Positions 31,801-42,294 of a DNA stretch of 64,000 nucleotides are shown piece after piece. The notes beneath the pieces are model-generated. The model made no database searches. It was not told where the DNA came from and was given only the letters and a program-made list of their open reading frames with translations. How positions within the stretch are numbered: position 1 is the first letter of the stretch; every line of letters starts with the position of its first letter. The position numbers and the translations under genes are program-made. Source of the stretch: Syngnathus acus (Eukaryota > Chordata > Actinopteri > Syngnathiformes > Syngnathidae); NCBI RefSeq assembly GCF_901709675.1, contig NC_051095.1, positions 4,029,956-4,093,955 on the forward strand, written 5' to 3'.

Positions 31801-34288
31801 TTACAATGACAGCTGCCACAGGACTTTTGGTATTCCGCAGGAGTCATAAAAACACACACACACACACACGAAAAGTACTCGGTTCCTCGTTGAAGCACAA
31901 ATCGTCGTGGTAACCAGTCCATCGGGCCCCAGTGACGTTATCCCCCCCGCCCCCCAAAAAATATCCTTCTTGACTTGGTTCTGCTATAGTTGGAGGTCAC
32001 GTCAGGAAGAGCAAAAAAAAAAAAAAAAAGGTCATCACAGGTAGGAAGAAAATGTGATCCCACAAGTCAATACAAGTGGACATAGTTGGCTTAAAAATAA
32101 AAAATAAATCACTATCAAATATGATCCAAATGTTTGTCCATGAGTACAATTGCTTCGATAAACAGATAATCGCAAAAAAACTTTAAAAGGCTTCTTCATC
32201 GTCATCATCGGCGTTGCTGGTTTCTTCCGTTGATGTTCAAACGCTGGCAGTTGATTGGTCAAAACGAAACACCGGTTCACAACAGTGTGTGTACAAAATG
32301 TATAGAACAGCGTGACGTACAAAGTGTGACGGAAAGAGAGAAACGAACGGGCATCCAGAACAAGAGAGGGCAACTGCACTCACCTGCATCACGGTGCACC
32401 GTACGTTACACAGAGAACACGTGTGTGGAAGGACTCTGGGCGTGGTCGCCGCATAGTCCAGCGTCATGGCTGCCGTCGGCAAACCCTCGAAGACGGTCAC
32501 CGGCGGTACCACGCTGGCGCCCGGGTTGAACAACTGCATTTGGGGTACGTTCAAGACGTTGGAGATGGCTTGAAACTGCTGGATCGCTGGGTAACCTTGC
32601 TGCCACACCACCTGCCCCAACGGAGGAGTCTGCAAAAATGTCCTCTTTTTGACCGGCTGTTGAGGCTTGGCCTTGGCTTTGACCTGGGTCTTGGCCACCT
32701 GCTGCTTCTTCACTTGCTGAGTCTTCTGTGCGGGCGCCTGCTTTTGCGGCTGCACTTTCTTGACATCCGACGACGTCGCAGGCGTCTTCGGTTTCGTGGA
32801 CTTGTTCGGATCCTCTGCGGGCTTGACAGATTTTTTCATTTGTGGTTGGTTACCGCCGCTGAGCACCACGAGGTCAGGTCTGGTGGGGTGGGCACGGCGA
32901 ACAAAAGTGGCCGGCGGTTGCGGTTTTAAGATGGGCTTGGGCTCATCCCGCACTTGTTCAAACGCCGTGGCTTTCGGCGCTTGAGGTTTGATGTCTCGAG
33001 CGTCTGTGTCTTCAGTCGCCAAAGTGAAAGGACGAAACGTTGACGGCACGCCAGTCGCCGCCGGTTTAACCAGCTCCTGACTTTTAGGAGGGTTAGATTT
33101 CAGGATGGAGCTGAACAAAGATCTGAGACTTTCCTTCTGATCACGAAGAGAAGGTGCTAGGCTAGCATTTCTTGTCGTCTGCTGCACCAGCTCCTGACCG
33201 CCTCCTCTTCTGTCCAAATTGTCCATGCTCCGTAAATTGTCACCGTCACCTTTTTTAGCGCTGCACTCAACGTCCCCCTCCAACCTTCCAGTGTAATTGC
33301 TCGTATGTCCATAGTCTTCTCCACGTTGAGAAGGTGCCAGGTTAGCACTTCTCGTCATCTGCTGCACCAGCTCCTGGTCGCTTCTTCTTCTGTCCAAATT
33401 GTCCATTGTCAGTAAATGGTCACCCTCAGCTTTTTGAGCTCTGCACTCAACGTCCTCCTCCAACCTGCCGGCGTATTTGCTCGTATGTCCATAGTCTATA
33501 ACTTTACTTGACTGGAGAAGAGAAGACGGCGCGTTCACTCTTTCCATCCTGGCCGGTCCTGGACCTCGCCAATTGTCCCCACTAGCAGGTCCGCCTCGAG
33601 CCGGGGCATGACCAGAGAACACTTTGGGTCGATCGGCTTCAGTGGCCTTCTTGGTCTTCTGAATGCGGATTTGGCGCAAGATGAAGGGCAGGTTGGCAGG
33701 TGTGATCTGGTTTTCGGGGTAGGAGATAAGATGTTCCAAATCGTCCTTTTCAAGTCCAAAGTGCACCAGGATGTTGGCGGCCGTCTCAGAAGTATACTTG
33801 GGTTGAGCGGATTCGGAAGATTGAGATTGGCCTGACTCGCCGAAATCTCGCCTTGGAACAGGGCGGAGGTTGCGATCATCCTTACCGGAGGCGCTATACA
33901 AAGAACGACCCCCCGATGTTGACGGCTGATAATAAGCGGAGGAGGAGGCGCCGCCATCAGCTCGGCCATAATTCGACAAGCGATCGAGAGAGCCGCCGCT
34001 GCCGTCAAACGACCTGCTAAGGTTTTGGGCCGAGCTTGCTGCCGTACCCGAGGAGCGAAACTCTTGTCTGCGAGCGTCTTGATCCAAACCCGGGATGTCT
34101 TCATTGGTATTGGCTCTTTGCTGAGGCCGAAAATTGGCCATCAGCGAAGAAACCGGCTGGCTTTCAGAAGGCTGCAGCCGACCCGTGGAAGAGCTGAGAC
34201 TCTGTCCAAGTTCTACAAGAGAAGACACCCTGCGGGGCTCGTTCTCTGGCTGCCTTTGGGCATAGGGGTTGTAGAGAGGATGGGACAT
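21489..34288 (-). CDS. znf638: ZNF638 (NP220), zinc-finger/RRM nuclear protein, complete
   Basis: ZNF638 is a nuclear speckle-associated DNA/RNA-binding protein that binds C-rich DNA and acts in transcription, splicing and silencing of unintegrated DNA. Translated exons show, in order: an N-terminal exon with FGLEKDDLEHL, NLPFILRQIRIQK and VIDYGHTSKY; a split matrin-type zinc finger (HTCSLCNVRC then DWISHQNTNLHLE); an RS-rich region; five RRM-like modules; Thr/Ser/Pro and Lys-rich linkers; an acidic exon with repeated xxVxDxV motifs beginning FNIDEFVTVDEV; and a C-terminal matrin-type finger (GYFCKLCSVFYLKESTAKEV, HCSSRKHYDNLK). This order is that of vertebrate ZNF638. The ATG at 34288-34286 is the first in an exon whose acceptor is near 34353. 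About 30 coding exons keep frame, with no disruption seen. dysf follows directly downstream. Confidence 0.95.
23224..25395 (-). other. znf638: znf638 large acidic exon with VxDxV repeats
   Basis: This single 2172-nt exon (724 codons) carries at least ten degenerate repeats of the form [FYL]xVxDxV/L followed by acidic residues: FVTVDEVGD, YQVLDSVGD, YQVIDSVEE, LVVDSVQVE, FHVIDSVDD, CQVLDKV, FQVVDSVDD, YQVVDSLEE, LALDQVSDE, LLTLDQVEVEE and LVTLDELVEE. The two following exons add LLTLDETGGEE and LVTLDQVGDVEE. The motif matches the LVTVDEV repeats of mammalian ZNF638. KRGRPPKR and RGRGRKGRPKK between repeats look like AT-hook or NLS segments. Confidence 0.88.
25485..26055 (-). other. znf638: znf638 Ser/Thr/Pro-rich exon with short tandem repeats
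   Basis: The exon encodes AKRLEECLQDP and then imperfect repeats of about 14 residues with the pattern SDAPPSSSAAQTxT (four copies, about 25.96-25.78 kb), followed by an acidic tail. On + the repeat appears as GGCGGCCGATGATG-type units. It is low complexity and probably disordered. Confidence 0.8.
26240..30430 (-). other. znf638: znf638 exons encoding five RRM-like modules
   Basis: RNP2-like strands begin five modules, each split over two exons: SVPTILTLRSIP (about 30.4 kb), QMLITNLPADEH (28.3 kb), KTVYIKNIEP (27.75 kb), KTVMLTGLPQG (27.1 kb) and RLLCVEISEA (26.5 kb). RNP1-like second halves are AVVCFENKEDADKL, AFIQLKDYACVLSA, VFVEFGSIHHVDRF, AFVQFNDWNSCCNF and CIEMEDAAGVACVV. Long low-complexity exons separate module 1 from module 2 (29.9-28.5 kb, Lys/Pro/Ala/Ser rich). 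Confidence 0.82.
30811..31520 (-). other. znf638: znf638 exons encoding the RS-rich region
   Basis: Two exons (about 31.52-31.30 and 31.23-30.81 kb) encode SR/RS-rich sequence, as in mammalian ZNF638. The second contains a run of six-residue repeats: SSSRRR three times, then SSSQKW/SSSQKR three times, then SSSRRR again. The coding frame is fixed by flanking exons. RS domains bind splicing factors and are phosphorylated. Confidence 0.88.
30988..31100. repeat. 18-bp coding minisatellite in the znf638 RS exon
   Basis: Tandem 18-bp units (read on + as GAAGACCGCTTTTGCGAC or GAAGACCGCCTGCGAGAC) occur about six times in two sequence classes. They code for the SSSxxx hexapeptide repeat, and the unit length keeps frame. 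Confidence 0.93.
31667..31728 (-). other. znf638: znf638 short exon completing zinc finger 1
   Basis: This 62-nt exon encodes DWISHQNTNLHLESCKVLRK, the His half of the matrin-type finger. Its acceptor is GCCAG and its donor GTCAGT. It enters in phase 0 and leaves in phase 2, joining YPNWQGEV at about 31.52 kb. It is too short to be found as an ORF. Confidence 0.88.
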
Positions 34289-34353
34289 GGTGACAATCGG
34301 GAGCGAGCTCCCGGCTCGTCCGCCAAACAGGGGTCTGTTTGGTGGGGCCTGGA
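32384..34353 (-). other. znf638: znf638 first coding exon with half of zinc finger 1
   Basis: A 635-codon exon begins MSHPLYNPYAQ and ends at CTVMQ before GTGAGT. It holds the conserved ZNF638 N-terminal homology (residues about 170-215), two VIDYGH/EDYGHTS repeats in duplicated blocks, basic KP-rich stretches and the Cys pair of zinc finger 1 (CSLCNVRC). The two DYGHTSxYxGRLExDVEC blocks (about 33.4 and 33.25 kb) are an internal duplication of roughly 56 residues. The 5' UTR part spans 34289 to about 34353. Confidence 0.9.
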
Positions 34354-35203
34354 GCAGGAGAAGCAGTACAATGCTTCGATGTCAACACAAAGCTGGAAAA
34401 GTTACACAAACAAAATCTGGTTACTGCAGGGAACTGGACTGCTGCTCACTGGACAGGAACGCTTCCTCGGGTTGGAACGTCTCGTCTCAGCCGGCCCGTT
34501 CTGCTTCTCCTTTCGGACAGTCACGATGTCGTGGTCACTTCCTGCTCGTGACTCGCATAAAATTACACACAGATGAAGTAGCACCAGCATCAACCACACA
34601 CAAATCCTAACATGATTTATTGGGTTGTCTTTAATACATATCCAACAGGAAGCACGCAATGTATCAACATGTCTTCCAAGGCAATGCACACATATGTTCA
34701 TTTAATCCTACCTTAACATGAGATACATCTTAAAACCATCCCAAATGGTCCTGTTGTTTACACAACTAAAATATTTGTAGAAGAGTGGAGTTAAATGCAA
34801 AAAAAAAAAGAAAAAAAAAAGCGGAAGTACGGATGAAAATTCAAGCTACTATGCTACAATCGTGTTTGAAGTTCCTCAAAGTATGGTTAGGGTCGTGTGG
34901 CGTTATCGGGCCGAGGATGAGAACTGCGCCCAGCAGATGGATATGGACGAATAGCATTCATACATCCGAAAAGAAAACATGACAAAACTTTCACAGTTCT
35001 GATAACAACGACAGAAAACGATTTCAATACTTTGAATTATCAGGGGGGGGGCAAATGAAGAAATAAACGGCCACCGTGCCCGTTTGTTGACAAAAGCAAA
35101 GGCCTTTAAGATTCCAACGACACAAATGGATGACTATCCAAACAATGCAAAATAAAGCTGGTATTAAAACGAAATACCAAACAAATTGCTTTTGTGTTTA
35201 CCT

Positions 35204-35300
35204 TTGTTGAACAGAAGCACATGCAAGCGCTCGTGTTCTTCGCTGCGATGCTGCTAGCAAGCCGCTGGCGGAGCAACTAGCGTTAGCCTCACCACGAACG
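35204..35300 (-). promoter_or_regulatory. probable 5' noncoding exon and promoter of znf638
   Basis: On the minus strand the sequence ...CTGTTCAACAAAG precedes GTAAACAC near 35203, a plausible first-exon donor for the acceptor at about 34353. Just upstream lie two ETS-type motifs in inverted orientation (CGGAAGT at 35299-35305 and ACTTCCG at 35312-35318), typical of TATA-less housekeeping promoters. Exact start unknown. Confidence 0.4.
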
Positions 35301-35474
35301 GAAGTTTGTACACTTCCGCTTCAATGAGGAAAAAATAAAATCTAGAAAAACTCTATTTCTGTACAAAATGGAATAACACGACACTCTCACCAATATTTTG
35401 CCACTGTGGTGAATTGTCTTCGGTGCTCAAATGGAAGGAAAACTTTAGTGACACACGGCTGATTGGGAAAAGAT

Positions 35475-35480
35475 TTTATT
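35475..35480 (-). terminator. candidate polyadenylation signal of pip4p1
   Basis: AATAAA on the minus strand lies about 1.17 kb past the pip4p1 stop codon and 150-200 bp before the putative znf638 first exon. A second copy is at 35521-35526. The interval 35480-36645 contains no other supported gene and is probably the 3' UTR. Confidence 0.45.
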
Positions 35481-36645
35481 CAACCGATGTCAGAATTTAG
35501 TGCCTCAGGCACGAGGAAAATTTATTGAGTGTGCCCCCCGAGTCTTCCAGTCTCCATGCCAATATCCCGCACGAACTGGCCTGACCTGGTACATGACCCC
35601 AGCCTTATGAGGGAAACATACAAGAATAGGAGCAGAATAAAAATATACTACACCACCCTCATATGAAATTAGTTTCACATTAATATTCTAGCAGCGAGAC
35701 ATATTTGACAGTAGTCGTTTTTGCACATTACCATACCTTGCTGAGACTTGAACGTCACGTTTCCTTCTTAGTGCAACAAAAAAATAGATTTGCTATTTAG
35801 TTTTTTAAATCATTAGTTTGTCCGACAATACAAAAAGAATCAGAACTTGGTAAAACAGTGGAACTTGATCCAGTCGGCAGAGCTCATGTTGAATCGGAAT
35901 GACGAACTAACATGAATACAGTGACTAAAATCGATTCACGCTAAAGGGAAATGTGCTTTCGGCAGTTTGCAAACATATTGTATTAAGGCTGCGTTAGACT
36001 TATAATCACATCAATATAATCTCCAGTAGTGGCTGTGCTTGTATAATCACATGATGAGTGGTAAGGAAATGTGCAGGCAACTGCACGAAGTTGTTTTCTT
36101 CGAAGTGTGCAACAGGATGTATCATCGGCTCGGCAGGTGCAGGGCGGACGGGCAACTGGCGAGAACATCTCAAGATCGGTGAGAAACGAGAATAACATCC
36201 CGTCCTTGTGGTCGGGCTTCGCGCGAAAAACCCAACCGCCAGACAGCTGCACTCAGCGGTAACACCCGGTGGGGAGGAGACGGCCATCGACCAATCATCA
36301 CACAATAAACAATTGGTAAATTCCGTCTGATTGATCAACTGGTCTTCTCTTTGACAGAACGAACTCGCAAAATTGTTAGGTGCGCCAGTGTGTGGATTAG
36401 GACATAGCAACTCATGTGATTAGTGTTGATCGCAATTTGGAGTCAGATCAATAACTAGAATCTGTAACCTAACAACGCATACCCGCATATAGAAACATCA
36501 ATGACTTCCAAATTTACTACGATTAGCACCTTGCTCAGTCCTTAAGCTCAGTGAATAGCAAGGCTTCACTGTATTGCGAATCAACAAACTATAGGCACAT
36601 ATTGAAAAATTACACTCATTGATGCGGCGCACGATGATTCCGACA

Positions 36646-38466
36646 TCACGTTGAAATGGGCTGGCTAATTTTTAGGCAACTCCAGTAGACGGTTCTGGCC
36701 AGGGCGAAGGCGGCGATAAGAAGGAGCAGCACCCACGCGGCGTAGATCCCTTTGGACTCCCGAGCGGGCCGCCACGTTCCCACCTGGATGCAAAATGAGG
36801 GTTACCTACGCCCTGCTATTGCGTTCACATGGCCTCTGTCAACACTCACCATTAGTCCAGCGGTGGAAGCGGCCACCACGGCGAAGACCATGAGACACAG
36901 CAGGGTCCTCCTCCTCGGGTACCGCCGGCCAACTGAGGAACTGGAAGAACACCAAACACAAATGTCTCCACTTCCTGGTTCTCCAAACAAAGCGACAAAG
37001 AGGCGCTTACACTTTACGACAGTGCGGACATCTAGACAAGGTCCTGTCGGAAATTTCTGTCCACTGGGAGAGAAACAGAAGGTGAGTCAGTTGCGTGAGA
37101 TGTTACGGAGGAAGAGGGACAGGAACAGGCACCAGGAACGTATTGGAGCAATGGCCACAGATGACTCGGACACCGACGGGTGGGTTCTGCAGCTCCGGAC
37201 TATCCTCGCCGACGTGAACTGGGCCCAGATTGATGATGCGTTTGCTGGAAGGAAAACACCACAAACAAAAACGTTGTCATCTGAGCTTCCGTTTCGCTTT
37301 CAGCCAGTGTAGGCCATAAAGTGGTCATGAATGAGTGAACCGACCAATACGGTCGTGGACATGCGATCTTCTGCGACGTGACTTTGCAGATGAGCAGACA
37401 GCTACATGGACATCGGACATATTTCTTGCCAGCTGGGGCGTTCTTGATGGGCTGCAGAAGGGAGGAGCGTTTTAAACTCTCGCAGGCGCACACTACGTGG
37501 GGAGGAAAGGTCACACGGGACTCACAGTCGCTTCGTTGCAAACGCTGCACTTGACCACATGCTGGTGCGTCTTGCCTTCCACGCATATGGCTCCCTGACA
37601 AACGCGGCAGCTGATGACTGGAGCGCTGCCGCTGCCGAAGCTTTCCGGGCTGCTGTGTGGCGAGTAGGGCGGCGGGGGTTCATCAGGCACCAAACCTAGA
37701 GGAAGAGGAGGGGGCATTCGTTTAACATTCATCACTGATACCTTCCTCAGCAGCATTTTAGATCTACTGTATACTAATGTGAGGCACGGTTATTATTTTG
37801 TCCACTTGGGGTCGCCATACTCAAGTTCCACACTGTCGGAGCTTCCTCAGCAGCATTTTAAATCTACTGTATACTGATGTGAGGCACGGTATTATTTTGT
37901 CCACTTGGGGTCGCCATACTCAAGTCCCACACTGTCGGAGCTGTAACTTTTGAATATCTGCGAGTTCAAAAGGCAGTTTTTACCTTCACTGCAAATTCCC
38001 ATATGGCAAAAATGAGCTATGTAAAATTAGAGATCATAATTTCAAAATCCACGATACGGCGTGAACGGTGATACGACGAAGGGACATTAGTTGACGTTTT
38101 ACATATTTGTACACTCTTCTAAAGTCAGATTGATGTCTATGATTCTGTAATATTAAAGAACGTTACCTGCTCATACTTGGTATGAATAATTCTTACAACG
38201 TGACCACCAAGAACAAACCATCATGTGACCACCAACCATTATCTATGGATCTTTAAAAGACAATACAATATTCATCTAAGATTGGGCGACCTTAAAGCCC
38301 CTAACATTTCGCGAATCGTTTATGTCGACATATGTGATATTTCTTGCATTTCTGACATACTCTGGGGTTCAGCGAGGAGTCCGTAGGACGTTCTACCGAG
38401 AATATTGCCATTTGTCTCGTCGTGGTGCTCGGAGGACAGCAGCGGTGAGCTCTCCTCGTCCGCCAT
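36646..38466 (-). CDS. pip4p1: phosphatidylinositol-4,5-bisphosphate 4-phosphatase, PIP4P1/TMEM55B-like
   Basis: PIP4P proteins are late endosome/lysosome membrane proteins that remove the 4-phosphate of PI(4,5)P2; TMEM55B also recruits JIP4 for lysosome positioning. Seven exons join in frame from ATG 38466 to TGA 36648-36646: 38361-38466, 37526-37695, 37345-37451 and four smaller ones down to 36.65 kb. The protein starts [10 protein letters not shown] (an ExxxLL lysosomal sorting signal), has PPPPYSP, paired zinc-binding-like CxxC motifs ([31 protein letters not shown]), [35 protein letters not shown] and two C-terminal hydrophobic helices. GVRVICGHC and [11 protein letters not shown] favour TMEM55B over TMEM55A. 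The CX5R signature reads CKVTSQK here, with Lys for Arg. An a/b paralog label cannot be given. Confidence 0.87.
37742..37941. repeat. 100-bp tandem duplication in pip4p1 intron 1
   Basis: Two adjacent copies of a 100-bp unit begin CTTCCTCAGCAGC at 37742 and 37842. They differ at a few positions and by one base of length. They are non-coding and lie just upstream of exon 2. Confidence 0.93.
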
Positions 38467-38642
38467 CACTCCCAACGGGCCTCTACTAGTCCCACAGCAC
38501 GAAGGAAGAGGCCGAAGGACAGCGGCGACAACTCAGGGGCTCACTCTTGCAACTTTTTAGCGAGATTTTCAGTCCCAAACTTCGGATGATGACACTGAGA
38601 AGTGAGACGGCGGAAGGCGGAAGTGAAACACTGTAAACACGA

Positions 38643-38652
38643 GTCACATGAC
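38643..38652. promoter_or_regulatory. CLEAR/E-box-like site upstream of pip4p1
   Basis: GTCACATGAC differs at one base from the TFEB/TFE3 CLEAR consensus GTCACGTGAC and lies about 180 bp upstream of the pip4p1 ATG. An ETS-like CGGAAGTGA is close by (about 38620). Confidence 0.4.
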
Positions 38653-38730
38653 CGTGGTGTGTGATTGACAGTGCGCTCCACCTCTGGGAGAATCTCAGAG
38701 AGAGTAGGCGGGCTCAATTACAAAGCTGCC

Positions 38731-38762
38731 GTCACCTGATTGGCTGCTAGTCACCTGATTGG
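38731..38762 (-). promoter_or_regulatory. two CCAAT boxes in a duplicated 13-mer upstream of pip4p1
   Basis: GTCACCTGATTGG occurs twice, at 38731 and 38750, a 19-bp period. Each contains an inverted CCAAT box (ATTGG at 38739-38743 and 38758-38762), so both read CCAAT on the pip4p1 strand, about 280-300 bp upstream of its ATG. Paired CCAAT boxes usually bind NF-Y. Confidence 0.45.
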
Positions 38763-38779
38763 TTGACAAAGACTTTTGA

Positions 38780-40102
38780 TAAAGACTTTTGTCTTTTGTG
38801 CAGCAAAGTTTACCAAAATGTACAGGAAAACATGAAAAAAAAAAAGGAACGGCTATTAATTATTTGACAGACAACAAAGTGTGAAAAATCTATTCATCTA
38901 ATCGTCGTAAATTCTAAAGATTGGTAGACGTCTCTTGTTTATTTTCACTTGTTGGTTTATCTAATTTAGCCTAATCAGATAATATCAGCAATGTATACTT
39001 TTTTTAGTTTCCCCAGATGTGCTCAGCAGAGGCCTAAAAACAGCCTAGAGAAACTTTGGATGATAAAGTGGCCATTGTACAAAAATATTATCTCGACACA
39101 ATTCAAACCCCTCTCAGCACCTAACTGTGTGCGAAGACAAGCAACAACAAAACGGACTGTTCTACCAAATGTCTTAGTATCGTATATATTTTATAGATGT
39201 CCGGACTCTGTAAGAGCGGAAACAGCTCTGTTGTTTTGTGAAAACCTCTAATTGTTGTCTCCGTGACAAATGTACTGTCTTCTTGCCAGTTGGAATGCTT
39301 TATGAAACCGGAGTTTCCCAATAAGAAGCACCAAGAACATTTTAACTTCACACGGGAAGGACTAACCTGAGATGGGAAACCCTCAACTATAGACATGTGA
39401 CATCATGCTAACCATTAGCTCAAAATGCTTCCCCCCCAGATTATTTTATCATATTTGTCAAGTTCAGCTTCTTTCCACAAAGTCTTGCTATTGCGCAATG
39501 GTTACAGCACATTATTAAAAATTCCACTTGGGTTGGGAAGTTGTTTGTTACCACAATGAAATCTTTTGGAATGTTGTTGACCGACATTTCTGTCTACCTG
39601 TCCTTTTGTTGTAGTGTCAGAAATCAGGAAGCTGTGATGTTTAAAAATCTCATCCGTGGCCATGTGAAAACACAGCCAAGCACATAAATGTCTAATTAGA
39701 ATTTAAATTAACCCATCCTCTTCCTTTTTCAAATACATTTTTCTGAGTGTGTGACAACAACTGGTCCGGCAACCACTGGAGCGCAGAACATTTTAGCCGT
39801 CTTGCAATTTCACTCAGCCATAACGTACAAAGTGTCCCTCCTTTTCTCAAGCATAGAGAAATATTATTGAAGGGCCAAAAAATGTTGCTTTGGAAATCAT
39901 TTCAACACTGCAACATATGAAGCGGCAAGCAATTTTTTTTAAAATCTCACAAATGTGCACAGGCATAGACAGACACAGTCACCCACTGTTTTCAGAATCT
40001 CCTCATGCCAGGCCACGCCCTTGGACATTGTTCACTGCAATTCAAGAAGCTGGCCAGACCAGAGGCACGAACGTCCGTGACTAAGACCATCCACTGTTCA
40101 TC
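38780..40102. other. intergenic region between pip4p1 and glycoprotein copy A
   Basis: About 1.3 kb of AT-rich sequence with no supported gene. Open frames here are short and unlike known families. The promoter of the plus-strand glycoprotein gene should lie at its right end; no clear TATA box was identified. Confidence 0.5.
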
Positions 40103-42294
40103 ATGTGGTGCCACCTGCTCGTCTTGTCCCTGCTCGTCTGCAGCTCCCATGCATCCACCTTCCTGAGCGCGGTCATGATCTATGACCCCTCCGTGAATAA
40201 TACGGTACGTAACCTCGACCCGGTTGCAAAAAGCTGTTGGAATGACTCGACGTCTACGCAGGTGGTTGTTCGCTCCAAAATGACCTACCAAAACGGGTGC
40301 CCTGAATCCTTTTGGACGTGCCAGTCAAAGAACTGCGCCCCAGGTGCATCTCGGGTCGTACTCACTACTACTAACAGAACGTGTCAATATGACGTAGAAA
40401 CATATTATAATGTGACCCAGACCTCCAAGTTGGTGCTGCGGTAAGTGGCCCGGATGTCCCGACCGCCTTGAAATAGTAAAAAAAAAAAAGAAATGATGTG
40501 TTGGTCCAGCCTTTCTGCTCCAGTTGTCCTCCAGTGGATCAACGTCACCAATAACGTGACAGAGGTGGTAGCCATCGCACACGCACATACCTGGACGAGG
40601 TCCGACACTGGCCGGGCAAACGCGTCCCCCCGAGCCAACGTGCTGCCCGTTCTCAGGTACAGTAAGACCACCCTAACGTGGAAGCGTGATCGACTTCCAG
40701 CTGTTTGCGTGCACCCCGTAGAGTCGCCTCCAACTGTCAGAGGAACGTGACGCTACCCACCTTCGACCCTGACGGAGACGTGGTGAGGTGTCGCTATCAA
40801 AACGCAACATCTGTTCTCAAGCTCTCGGCAGTAAGTGACCCTTGAAAACAATCTCAAACGTCTACTTCAGTGCTGACTACTCCGTGTTTGCAGGATTGCA
40901 ACATGTTTTTCGCGCCAAGCATTGACATCGCGGAAGGTGCGTACGCCGTGCAGGTGCTCATGGAGGACTTCCCTCGCCAGAACATCACGTTGGCTTACGG
41001 CAGTGGGAGTAAGAATCTCACAAGCGAGGATCCCCTCAGCCAAATCCCCGTCCAGTTTGTTCTGATCGGTAAGAAAATGGGCACATTTGGACTCTAGATG
41101 ATTTTTTCTAATTGTGTTGTTCCTCATCAGAGGATTGCCGTTAAATTATTCCGTTTGTGTACTAAAAAAATGTGTAGTGGGTCCTCGGGCGACATCCTGC
41201 GTGGACGGAGAGTCCCTGCCTGCCTTCTGGCTTCCTACACCAGCCAACGGAGATCATCTCTTCGCCTCAGTCAATCAGACCCTGAAAATCCCCATAAGTG
41301 TTTTCGGGACAGAAATTCAGTATGCGTTTGATGAACGTGATACCAGAAAAATAGTAGAGCATAAAAAAATCGAATGAGTAGAAGCTTGTGTCATCCATTT
41401 TCTGAAGAAGGTTTTATGTTTTAGGAGTGTGCTGTTTAGCGGGCCGTTGGACATGACTGATAGGAACTTTGAGCTGGTCTGGACGCCGACTGAGAAAGAC
41501 TTGGGTCTAAGTCACCCAGTCTGCTTTGTCCTCCAAACGGTTGACTTTGGACTGATGTAGGTGTCTTAAGTTCACTTGCAGTACCGCTCATCAGTGACAG
41601 CCATCGTCACGCACTTAGCATGCCAACACGCTAATATCACTCTTTCACAGCACACGTCACTCAGAGATGCGCTGTGTCATTGTGACGGTTCATCCTGGTG
41701 AGTTTTTTCCCCCATTCCTTCAATTCTCAAATGTTTTGAGTCCAGGAAATTTGAAAATGTTTTTTTTTTCTTTACCTAAGATGGTAGGATCAAAGCAAAT
41801 CAAAATGGTGGATTGTATCAAAAAAACCTTCCTGTTTTTTTTTTTTTTCTTCAAGCGGACAGGACGATTTATAATGACACGTCATAATTAGCGCTTTTAC
41901 TTGCCCCAAAATTTAAGAAGCATGAATAATTGCTTAATTGTTTTGTCGGGCATTAGCTCAATAATCATTTGAAAATCAGATGACATCATCATCAGCTCGC
42001 TGTCAAGCCAGCCAAAAACTAAAAGTCATTTCTGTACTTAGTTGTGGTTACAGTGACAGCAAGGCTCCAGTCGGCATTCCCGCTGTCTGCGGACCGCATC
42101 GACGTATCGCAGGTCCGTCATTCAGCATCAGGTGTGCAACACACTCAACGCTAGCACGCTTTTGAGTGCTCCCGTTTTTTGACCCGCAGCTGAAAGCAGA
42201 GCTGGTGTTACGAGGGCTGCCCTCTGACATCACCCTGAAATTGGTGAGCTTCAGCGAGACCGCAACAACAACACAAAGCTCCATTGTACCCTGA
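40103..42294 (+). CDS. secreted N-glycosylated protein, tandem copy A
   Basis: Ten exons join in frame to 398 codons: 40103-40204, 40262-40440, 40510-40656, 40722-40830, 40894-41068, 41178-41319, 41425-41556, 41651-41697, 42054-42112 and 42190-42294 (TGA). All borders are GT/AG. The protein starts with a signal peptide (MWCHLLVLSLLVCSSHA) and has many N-x-S/T sites, many Cys, no C-terminal hydrophobic anchor, and the family motifs TRSDTGRANASP, TFDPDGDVVRCRY, GAYAVQVLMEDFP, LVWTPTEKDLGLSHPVCFVL and SEMRCVIVTV. I recognise a fish-expanded family of uncharacterised extracellular proteins, whose longer members I recall as carrying further C-terminal domains, but I know no established name or function. 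Copy B is its tandem duplicate with the same exon phases. Confidence 0.85.

Noticed and set aside
38160-39900. Possible extra gene between pip4p1 and copy A
   Set aside because: Only short AT-rich open frames without motifs; no exon pattern on either strand.
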